Shown: positions 39,203-48,900 of the stretch, in pieces
Numbering within the stretch: position 1 is the stretch's first letter
Layout of the letters: each line of letters begins with the position of its first letter
The notes under the pieces: model-generated
The model's database searches: none
What the model saw: only the letters and a program-made list of their open reading frames with translations
Told to the model about the DNA's origin: nothing
DNA from: Opitutaceae bacterium
GTDB taxonomy: Bacteria > Verrucomicrobiota > Verrucomicrobiia > Opitutales > Opitutaceae
DNA: 64,000 bases
Assembly: GCA_030648295.1 (NCBI GenBank)
Contig: JAUSID010000110.1
Location: 1 to 64,000 of the forward strand
Direction of reading: 5' to 3'
Program-made: the position numbers and the translations under genes

Positions 39203-39512
39203 CACGAGCGTGGCGGGACACGGTGTGCGTCGGGCTCTCTGTGCCTGACGCGTATGGGGTTTTGCCCGTGGCAAACTGGGGGCTATGTTGCTGCCGCCAC
39301 CCTCGAACGCATGGTGGCCCGGCGTGTCGGTTGCAGCGGGGAAAAGACACATACTCGGGCCTCAAGACAGGAGCGCACGTCTGCAGCCCGTTCTTCGGAA
39401 CTGTCGTCAACGTGCGCAGAGGGAGGGCCGGCGCTGCTGCGTGCTGGTTGGGGCGGGTGCGACCTCACCCGGGGATGTGGACTTGCCTGGGAGCGGAGGA
39501 GGGGACTCTGCC

Positions 39513-39713
39513 GTGGTCAAGCTGAACGACAACTTTTCGTATACACCGGAAGCCGTGGACGTCGGCGGAGTGCTGCTGTCACTCTACTCCAGCCTCACGG
39601 CCGACGAACTCGCGCAGGTGTCGCTCAACATCGAGGATTCGAAGCTCCAGCTGATCGCGCCGCCTTCGATCGTGCTCAAAATCGGCCAGGCGCTCGGGCT
39701 GACCGGGAAATAG
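39513..39713 (+). CDS. small protein of unknown function
   Basis: About 66 residues from GTG 39513 (VVKLNDNFSYTPEAVDVGGV, then SLNIEDSKLQLIAPPSIVLK). The C-terminal 60 residues look like a real domain, whereas the upstream frame back to 39285 is Arg/Gly-rich and unconvincing. No family recognised. Confidence 0.4.
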   Translation: MVKLNDNFSYTPEAVDVGGVLLSLYSSLTADELAQVSLNIEDSKLQLIAPPSIVLKIGQALGLTGK

Positions 39714-39967
39714 CGGGGGCGGCGGGAGCAGCGCGCGTCGTGAGGCCGGGCGGTGAAGCCGCGGCTGGACGAGTCAGAGGCGAGCCGACAGGCCGCGTTT
39801 GTGATCCATGCACGACCGAGCGCCAATCGGGTGGATTACCGGCGGCTTCGGTCCGGACGGCCGCATATTTTGCTCGAATGTCACCCCTGCGTCACGGTGT
39901 GGTTGTTGACACGCGACTTCCAATATCGGCGCGAACTTCATCCTTCCACATTGTGTTTTCAGCTTCA

Positions 39968-41199
39968 TTGAAATGGATCGCAGTTGCCAGCAGCGTGCTG
40001 CTGCTCAGGAGTGCGGCCGGAGCGAGCGAAACCAGTGCGCTTCTCGACGCGCTGATTCGCAAAGGGATTCTGACGAATCGCGAGGCGGAGGATATTCGCG
40101 CCGAAGTGGCGCAGCATGCGACCGCGACGCCAGCGGTCGTGCGGGCCGTGGGTCATTCCACTGATCGCTTGAGCGTGGGCATGCGGATGCAGCTGCAGTA
40201 TGAAAATCTCGGCACGGACATTCGCGCTGGAGCGGACCCGGCGCCGACGAATCATTTCTTCACGCGCCGAATGTATCTGACGCTCAAGGCCGGACTCGGG
40301 GTGCGATGGTCAGCTCTGTTCACCTACGACTTCGCGAATAATGGTTACGATGACGCGGTCATCGAGTGGAAGCCGGACGGCGACCTGCGGTTCGATTTCG
40401 GGCTGCGGAAGGTGAATGTTGGATACGAGGAACGCGCGACCAGTGGTGATATCCGCGCGATCGAGCGGTCCTCGGTGACGCGGTATTTCGTCGAATCGAA
40501 CAACGGCCGCCGGCTCGGTGCGGCGAGTTACCGGATCGGCGCTTTCCTCGAAGGAAAAAAAGGTGCGCTCCTTTACAGTGCGGCGCTGACGACGCCCGAA
40601 CGGAATGAAACGTTCGAACTCGCCTCCTCGGCCGGTGACCGGACGAACAACAGACTCGCGACTTGGGCATCGGTCGCGCTGACCGGAAAAACGAACGGTG
40701 GCACGTGGATCGCGGGCGTCGGCGCCGGATACCTGCCGGATCAGGGTGGTTTCGGGACGGCGAATCTCGGGCGCGGCTTCGATCTCTCGGTGCTTTCGCT
40801 CCACGCCCATGTCACGGCGGGACGGTTCAGCCTGATGGGCGAATTGCTGGGTGCTGAGGTCAAACACGGTGCAGCGAGCGGCGCCGACTTGCAACCGGTC
40901 GGTTTTTTGTCCAGCCGACGCTGCTGCTTACGGAAACGATCGAGGTGGTATTGCGGTACGCTTTTCTCGATTCCGACCACCGCGGGGTGACGCTGTCGGA
41001 CGTGGTGCGATCGGCGCCGGGCGGTGGCGTGATGAACAAATTCACCGAGTGGTATGCTGGCGCGAACTGGTATCTGAAGGGCAACGACCTCAAATACCAG
41101 CTGGGGCTCGTGTATGGGGAAACGCATGACACCGTCGTCGGCACCTTGGCTGAAGCCAGGGCGTTTGGCGTCCGCTCGCAGCTGCAGCTGCAGTTCTGA
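39968..41199 (+). pseudogene. porin of the OprO/OprP-like type, frameshifted
   Basis: The first part (about 310 codons) has an export signal (SLKWIAVASSVLLLRSAAGA, possible TTG start at 39968), the helix ALLDALIRKGILTNREAEDI typical of verrucomicrobial porins, then barrel strands (LSVGMRMQLQYENLG, RRMYLTLKAGLGVRWSALF). At 40903-40908 there are six T; with seven the frame would run PVGFFVQPTLLLTETIEVVL and continue into the second frame, which carries the rest (LRYAFLDSD ... GVRSQLQLQF) with a typical final barrel strand. As written the gene is broken by a one-base loss in a homopolymer. It may be a sequencing error, a true pseudogene or phase variation. Confidence 0.8.
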
Positions 41200-41267
41200 A
41201 CGGCTGCCGCACCTTGAAGTGCGATCACAAGAGCACCTTCGTGCACCAACCCGACCGCTCTCGGCCA

Positions 41268-41460
41268 GCAAGGGACAGGCCAGCAAGGGACAGGTCAATT
41301 CAGGCCGCAGCCAGCCCCCTGCTGTTAAGGTTGCTCTTAAGGAGGTGCTCTTAAGGGACAGGTGCTCTTAAGGGACAGGTTAATTCTAGGAAGGTGCTCT
41401 TAAGGGACAGGTTAATTCTAGGAAGAGGCTCCCCGGCGTCCAGAAAGGGACAGGTTAGTG
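41268..41460 (+). repeat. cluster of six GGGACAGG motifs (left flank of RAYT gene)
   Basis: GGGACAGG starts at 41272, 41287, 41355, 41372, 41404 and 41447. Two exact 32-bp tandem units lie at 41361-41392 and 41393-41424, containing CTTAAGGGACAGGTTAATTC. The copy AAGGGACAGGTCAATT (41285-41300) is the perfect inverse of 42735-42750 on the other side of the transposase gene. Confidence 0.9.
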
Positions 41461-41643
41461 GCAGCCGCTCATGCCCTCCGCGGGGGACGAAAGACGAATT
41501 TCAGTCACCGGAGTGTGCTTTGGGTTCAGTCCGGCGAAATCCGGCGTGGTTAGTCGCCCGTGGCGCCGTTCGGAGGCGACGAGAGCCGCGCCCCTGTCGC
41601 GGCTTCAAGCAAGCGGTAGATCCGATAGACGCCGAGTCGCGAA

Positions 41644-42702
41644 TCACCCAAACGCGTGCTCTCGCAGTCCACGCATTATTGCCAAATCTCCCCAATCTGT
41701 CCACGCCGGCAGCGGCAGCGGCGACGGCTGTTTTCGGCAACCAGTCGTCGGTCGGTATGTCGCCAGTTGTGTTTGCACGAATGCCTTGCTGCCCAGCACG
41801 GCCCCATCCGTAAAATACCTAAGCCGGCATCGCAGAACCGCGGCAAGCGGCAGCCTTCCGCCCGCGGCCACAACGCGCTGAAACTCGGCCAGCGGGATGC
41901 TGGCGGCTGCCTCGGCGATTCCGGCGCCGGTTCCGAACAGCAATTCGCGGTAATGCGCCTGCGCATCACTCCAGTTGCAACCACCCACCACGCGCTGAAT
42001 GCCAGCCCGGGCCGACGCACTGCCCGCCACAGCCTCCGCGTATCCGCAAAAACGATATTCCTTCGGATCTCTGACGATACCAGCGCGCACGCTGTTCAGG
42101 TCGATGTAGGCAGCCATGGTTTGCAGCGCGTGGTCCTTCACCTCCACCAGCACACTCTTGAATCGCTCGGCCCACAACGTGCCGAAGCGCTGGTGCGATT
42201 TGTTGAACCAAATCGAGAATCGCTGTTTCACCAGCTTCATGAATTGCGACACGTCGCCCATCAGGGCGAGCTGGCGTTGCCGCCACAACATGGCTTGTGG
42301 TCCGTTCAGGCTGAGCTCGGCTACGATCACCTCGAGGCGCGCCGCCTGGTGCTTCGTCGGAATCGGGTAAAGCACGTGATATCGCCGCAACAGTTCCGCG
42401 TCCGGCAGTGGCTGCCACGGCGGTACGTCGACGAGCACATGAAAGTGATTCGACAGAATGGTGTACGTGACAATGTGGATACCGCAGTAGTCCGCCACCT
42501 GCCACAGCTGCCGGCGCAGGATCTCCTTCGCGGCATCGTCAAACAGCCACTCGCCGTTCACGGTCCGGCTGATGCAGTGATAAGCCGCCTCGTTGTCGGC
42601 TGGCGAAATCTTGATCCGACGTTGTCGCACGAATCCGGATGTTGCGGGTGATTTTCCGGCGATCCAGTGCGCTGAATACTCAATTCGGAGTATACCTCGC
42701 AT
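41644..42702 (-). CDS. REP-associated tyrosine transposase (RAYT, Y1 family)
   Basis: 352 residues. The HUH motif is NHFHVLV (His86, His88) and the candidate nucleophile is Tyr199 in AAYIDLNSVRAG, by comparison with the YIxxNPVxxG motif around the catalytic Tyr of E. coli TnpA(REP). Further family features are AAYHCISRTVNGEWLF, FSIWFNKSHQRFGTLWAERF and the C-terminal GAVLGSKAFVQTQL. GTG at 42630 is an alternative start closer to the usual 'RRIKIS' beginning. The reading frame is intact. RAYTs nick and join single-stranded repeat DNA; they spread or maintain REP-like repeats. The neighbours (broken porin and giant secreted protein) are not related. Confidence 0.88.
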   Translation of the reverse strand: MRGILRIEYSAHWIAGKSPATSGFVRQRRIKISPADNEAAYHCISRTVNGEWLFDDAAKEILRRQLWQVADYCGIHIVTYTILSNHFHVLVDVPPWQPLPDAELLRRYHVLYPIPTKHQAARLEVIVAELSLNGPQAMLWRQRQLALMGDVSQFMKLVKQRFSIWFNKSHQRFGTLWAERFKSVLVEVKDHALQTMAAYIDLNSVRAGIVRDPKEYRFCGYAEAVAGSASARAGIQRVVGGCNWSDAQAHYRELLFGTGAGIAEAAASIPLAEFQRVVAAGGRLPLAAVLRCRLRYFTDGAVLGSKAFVQTQLATYRPTTGCRKQPSPLPLPAWTDWGDLAIMRGLREHAFG

Positions 42703-42733
42703 GGTCCCTAATAGCGACTGACCTGCGCTTGAA

Positions 42734-42815
42734 CAATTGACCTGTCCCTTCGCGGCGAGACGAACGCCGTAACTGACCTGTCCCTTAGGCGCCGTGTGAT
42801 TGACCTGTCCCTTAG
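42734..42815 (-). repeat. cluster of three inverted GGGACAGG motifs (right flank of RAYT gene)
   Basis: CCTGTCCC at 42741-42748, 42777-42784 and 42804-42811, each preceded by TTGA or CTGA. A diverged CTGACAGGTTAATC follows at 42879-42892, just before the giant secreted protein gene. Confidence 0.9.
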
Positions 42816-42945
42816 CTGGGACGCGGCATGCACGCCGCCAATTTGTCAGACAAACACTGACACGAAGACTTCCGTGAGACTGACAGGTTAATCAGACCCG
42901 CGCCGATAATGGAAATCCCGCTCCGTCGGCATGCTAGGCGGAGCC

Positions 42946-45900
42946 ATGAGATATTACATCTGCGCCCTTCTGGCGTTTCTCTTTTCCCTTGCCTCCACCC
43001 CCCGCCTCCAAGCCGTCGAAAACACGTGGGACTACAGTGTGCAGGTGAGCTCGGCCGTGCAAATCTCACCCGCCACCATTACCCTCACCTGGCCGCAAGA
43101 CACGAACGGCACACCACAAAGCTACACCATTTTTCGCAAGTCTCCGGGCTCCGCCTCGTGGGACCCCGGCACCACCCTTCCCGGCAGCGCCACGAGCTAC
43201 ACCGACACCAGCGTCGCGGTCGGCTCGGCCTACGAATACCGAATCGTAAAGGTCGCCAGCAATTACACCGGCTCCGGTTTCATCCAGACCGGCATCAATG
43301 CCCCGCTCGTCGACACCCGCGGCAAGATCGTCCTCATCGTCGACAATACCTTCACGTCCACCCTGGCCGCCGAGCTGACGCGCCTGGAACAGGATCTCGC
43401 CGGTGACGGCTGGACTGTTCTCCGCCATGACGTGTCGCGCACCGATTCGGTGAAGAGCGTCAAAGCGCTCATCCGCTCCGACTACGACGCCGATCCCGTC
43501 AACGTGAAGTCGGTCTTCCTCTTCGGCCACGTGCCGGTCCCCTACTCCGGCCAGCTGAATCCCGACGGGCATCCCGATCACGTCGGCGCCTGGCCGGCCG
43601 ATGCTTATTACGGCGACATGGACGGCAGCTGGACCGACAGCTCCGTCAACTACACGCAGACGCTGAACACCGATCCGGTCGACGCCGCACGGATGAGCAA
43701 TCTGCCCGGCGACGGCAAATTCGACCAGACCACCCTCCCCTCCGCCGTCGAACTCGCCGTTGGTCGCGTCGATCTCGCCAACATGCCCGGCCGCGTCTCC
43801 TGGGGCGGCCCCGCCACGTTCCCGAGCGAGACCGAACTGCTCCGCAAATACCTCAACAAGGACCACGCTTTCCGCCACCGCACCACCAATCCCGCGCGGC
43901 GCGCCGTGATGGGCGACTACTTTGGCAGCCACGGCGGCGAAGCGTTCGCCGCATCCGGCTTCCGCTCCTTCGCACCGCTCGTCGGCGCCGCCAATATCCG
44001 GAATCTGAATGTCGAGTTCAACGACCAGAAGGGCGTGTGGATTCCGCAGGTCGCGCAGAACGACTATCTCCTCACCTACGGCTGCGGCGCCGGCAGCTAC
44101 GCCACGATGGGCGGGCTCGGCGCCACCGGTTTGTACAGTGATGGCAGCACGACCGAGATGGTGAGCAACAACGTCCGCGGCGTCTTCAATCTGCTCTTCG
44201 GCTCCTGGCTCGGCGACTGGGACCACGAGGACAATTTCCTCCGCTCGCCGCTCGCCACCGACCACGGCCTCGTGTCCGCCTGGTCGGGCCGGCCGCACTG
44301 GTTCCTCCACCCGATGGGCCAGGGTGAAACCGTCGGCTACGCTGCCCGCCTCGCCCAGAACAACAGCGGCCACTACGAGACCCAGATCAACAGCTCGGCC
44401 AACCGGATTCACATCGCTCTGATGGGCGACCCGACGCTGCGACTGCACCCGGTCGTTCCCGCCGGCAATTTCGCCGGCAACACGAGCGGCACCAGCACCG
44501 GGCTGTCCTGGTCCGCCTCGACCGATGCGAACATCGTGGGTTATCACGTTTACCGCCGCAGCTCGGCCACCGGCGCTTTCACCCGGCTGACAAGTTCGCC
44601 GATCACCGCAACCAATTACAGCGACTCGAACGCGACCTCCGGCGCGACCTACATGGTCCGCGCGGTCAAGCTCGAGAACACCCCGAGCGGCAGCTACTAC
44701 AACGCGAGCCAGGGCGTGTTCTACACCGTCGGCAGCACCGACAGTACGGCGCCAACGACCACGACCACGGAACCAATCGCCAGCACAAACCCCGCCACGT
44801 CGCCCACCCCGACGACGACGACCCCGACGACAACCACGACACCATCAACCCCGATTACGACGACGTCGTCGACGACGACAACCGACACCTCCGCCACCAC
44901 GCCGACCAGCACCGCCGGCGACACCGTGTGGTTCGACGACGCCCTGCCGGACGGTGCCGGCGCCAGCAGCAACGGAGACACGTGGAACTGGGTCGGCGGC
45001 TCGCCGACGCCGTATTCCGGCGGCAAAGCGCATCGCTCGGATCCCAAAACCGGCCTGCACGAACACTCGTTCAACTGGGCGGCGCCGCTGACGATTAACA
45101 GCGGCGAAACGCTTTTCACCCACGTCTACCTCGATCCGGAGAATCCGCCGAGCGAGATCATGCTCAGCTGGGCGAGCGCGAACTGGGAACACCGAGCGTA
45201 TTGGGGTTCAAATGACATCGGCTACGGCACCGACGGCACACCGGGACGTGTCTACATGGGTCCGCTGCCCGAAGCCGGCAAATGGGTGCGGCTCCAGGTG
45301 CCCGCCAGCAAAGTGGGCCTCGAAGGCGCCAGCGTCGTCGGCATGGGCTTCAGCCTCTTCAACGGCGCCGCCACCTGGGATTACTCCGGCAAGGCGATGC
45401 TGACCGCGCCGGCCCTCACGATGCTTCCCACCGTGACGGTTGCCTCCACCGATGCCTACGCGGTGATCGGCAGCGCCACCGATACCGCGCAGGTCACGTT
45501 CACCCGCACCGGCAGTACCGCCACCGATCTGGTCGTGAACTACACCCTCGGCGGCTCGGCCGTGAAGTGGACGGACTATCGGCGCGCCGAAGGCGACATG
45601 CCGGTGACCGTCACGATTCCGGCCGGCTCCGCCAGCGCCACGATGACCCTGGTGGGCATCGCCAACGTCACCAATGCCAACCCGGAGACGGCGGTATTCA
45701 CACTCTCGGCGGACGCGGCCTATGCGGCCGGCGCGCAGAACAGCGTGACCGTCACCCTCGGAACCACGCCGACGACGGCGCCTGCGCCCACGACTTCACC
45801 GGGTTCGACGACAACGACCACAACGGACTCGGGAACGACCACCACCAGCCCGGCCACCGCTTCCGGTGATACGGTCTGGTTCGACGACGCGCTTCCCGCC

Positions 45901-48900
45901 GGTGCGGGCGGTGGCGCCAGCGGCGGTGATGCGTGGACCTGGACGCCGACCGACCCGTCGCCCGTATCCGGAACGGTCGCACACCAGACCAACATCAAGA
46001 AGGGAACGCACGAGCACTACTTCAACTGGGCCTCGGAACGGCTGAACGTCGCCGCCGGCGACAAACTCTTCGTCTACGTTTACCTCGATCCGGCAAACGT
46101 GCCCGCTGAAATCATGGTCAGCTGGTGCTCCGACATCTGGGAGCACCGCGCCTATTGGGGCGCTGACCAGATCAACTACGGCAAGCGCAACACGGCCGGC
46201 CGCTACCACGCCGGGGCACTGCCCGCCACCGGCCAATGGGTACGGCTGGAAGTTCCGGCCAGCGCGGTCGGCCTCGAAGGCGCGTCCGTCCAGGGCATGT
46301 CATTCAGCATCTACGACGGCCGCGTAACGTGGGACAAGACCGGCAAGAGCTCCGGCACGACGACGCCGTCGTCCGGCACCACCACTCCGGGTTCCGGCCC
46401 GACCACCTCGGCCGACTTCGTGTGGGTCGATGACACGTTGCCGCAAGGCGCCGGTCCTGGCTCTTCCGGCGGCGATTCGTGGAACTGGGTTTCCGCCGGC
46501 CCCGCTCCGGCTTCGGGCAGCAGCGCTCATCAATCGTCACTCTCCGCCGGCCTCCACGAACACTTCTTCAACTGGGCCAGCGGCACCATGTCGGTCAGCG
46601 CCGGCGAAGTCCTCTTCACCTACGTCTACATCGATCCGGCGAATCCCACGTCCGAGATCATGCTGAGCTGGAACGACGGCAGCTGGGAGCATCGCGCGTA
46701 TTGGGGCGCGGATAAAATCAACTACGGCACGCCGGGCACCGCCGGCCGTTACTTCGCCGGCGCGCTGCCGGCCGCCGGCCAGTGGGTGCGGCTCGAAGTC
46801 CCGGCGAGCGCCGTCGGCCTCGAGGGTCGCGCCGTGGAAGGCATGTGCTTCAGCACGTTCGACGGCCGCGTGACCTACGACAAGGTGGGCAAGGGTTCCC
46901 CATCGAGTAGTGGATCCACGACTACAACACCGACCACGACCACTGGCGCAAACGAAGTCACCGTCGCGGCGACCGACGCAACCGCGGTCATCGGGAGCTC
47001 GAGCGACACCGCGCTGGTCACTTTCACGCGCACGGGCAGCACCAGCGCCGCCCTGCTGGTGAAATTCGCCCTCGGCGGCACCGCCGTAAAATGGACGGAT
47101 TACCGCCGCACCGAGGGCGACATGCCCGTCGAGGTCACCATTCCGGCCGGCGCAAGCTCGGCCAACATGACGATCCTCGGCATCGCGAACACGACCAACG
47201 CGAACCCGGAAACGGCCATCTTCACTCTCTCGCCTGACGGCGCTTACTCCATCGGATCCGCGAATTCAGCCACCCTGACCATTGCCAGCAGTGGCAGTTC
47301 GACGTCCGGCGGCAGTACCGCGCCGTCAGGCGGGACCACTTCGGGCGGCACGCCGACCACGACGACACCCACTACGCCAACCACGCCGACCACGACGACG
47401 CCAACAACCACGACTCCCACGGTGAACGCGGTCGCGGAGAACGCGGCGATCCGTCTGCCGCAGGTGGGGGACACGCAGCTCACGATTCTGTCGCCCACGG
47501 TGATCGAACTGCGTCGCACCACGGCGAAGCAACCTGATCCCGCGACAGTCACGGACTGGAACTTCGTCGACAGCAGCGGTGTGTTCACCGCGCCGGCGAC
47601 CTCCGAGTTCAACGTCACGGTGAACGGCCAGGCCGTATCCGTGAAGTCGACCGGGTTCCGCCGTCGGGCCGGCTATGCGCCCCTCGATGTGCGCGACCTG
47701 CGCGTCGACAACTCACTGTTCCTCGAGCTCAACGCCACGGTCAGTGACGGTGCGACCGTCGAGGTGAAGAACCCGAGCGGTGCGCTCTGGCCGTCGAGCA
47801 TGCCGTTCAAGTCCACGGCTGACGCGCTCCGCTACGGCCCCGCCATCCACGTGAACCAGGAAGGCTACGTCCCGTCGTTCGCGAAGAAGGCGATGATTGG
47901 CTATTATCTCGGCAGCCTCGGCGAGATGGACATCAACGCGGCGCTCGGTTTCAAGGTCGTCGCTGCGTCCACCGGCGTCACGGTCCTTACCGGCACGCTG
48001 AACGTACGTCGCGAGACGGGCTACGTGTACGCGCCGCTGCCCTACCAGAAGGTGCTCGAGGCGGATTTCAGCAACCTCACGACCCCGGGCGAATACCAGC
48101 TCGTGGTGCCCGGACTCGGTGCCTCGCTGCCCTTCCTCGTCAACGACGGCGTGGCGATGGCGTTCACGCGCACCTACGCGCTGGGCCTCTATCACCAGCG
48201 CTGCGGCGTCGCGAATACGATGCCCTTCACCCGGCACATCCATGACGCCTGCCACACGTTGCCGGCCGAAGTGCCGTCACCGCAATCCTCATACGCGTTC
48301 ACCTGGGCGACGATTGCGTCGAAGAACGACGACGCGAAGAGCGATCCGCGGCACACCGCGCCGCAACTGAAGGACGAGGCCTCGCAGCTCTACCCGTTCG
48401 TGAACAAGGGCACGATCGACGTCGCGCTCGGCCATCACGACGCCGGCGACTACAGCAAATACACGCTCAACGTCGCCCAGCTGGCGCATCTGCTCACGTT
48501 TACCGCCGACTCGGTCAACGGGGCGGACGCGCTCGACAATCTCGGCATCCCCGAGAGCGGCGACGGCATCAGCGACATCCTCCAGGAAGCGAAGCACGAG
48601 GCCGATTACCTCGCGAAGCTCCAGGATGGAGACGGCGGATTCTACTTCATCGTTTATCCGAAGAACCGCGAGTACGAGAGCAACGTCACGCCGGACAAGG
48701 GTGACCAGCAGGTCGTGTGGCCCAAGAACACTTCGGCCACCGCGGCCTCCGTGGCCGCGCTCGCGCAGATCGCCTCGTCCCCGCAATTCAAGCAGAAGTA
48801 TCCCGCTGACGCCGCGGCCTACCTGAGCAAGGCGAAGCTCGGCTGGCAGTTCCTCACCAACGCCATTGCCAGACACGGCAAGGATGGATCGTACCAGAAG

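Larger units (their letters stand above)
41268..42815. mobile_element. RAYT-type element with inverted GGGACAGGT clusters
   Basis: A Y1 transposase gene enclosed by six plus-orientation motifs on the left and three inverted motifs on the right. This matches the layout of REP-associated tyrosine transposases, which act on short palindromic or repeat DNA at their flanks. The outer limits are approximate; no target-site duplication was found. Confidence 0.75.

Noticed and set aside
39254-39967. Long N-terminal extension of the porin frame
   Set aside because: Upstream sequence is Arg/Gly-rich with no export signal; a signal peptide begins only near 39968.
41268-41460. CRISPR array
   Set aside because: The repeats are short GGGACAGGT units with irregular spacing and inverted partners across a transposase gene; no regular spacers and no cas genes.
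43066-44547. 493-codon minus-strand frame within the giant secreted protein
   Set aside because: Antisense shadow of a repetitive GC-rich gene; glycine/valine-rich with no family signature.
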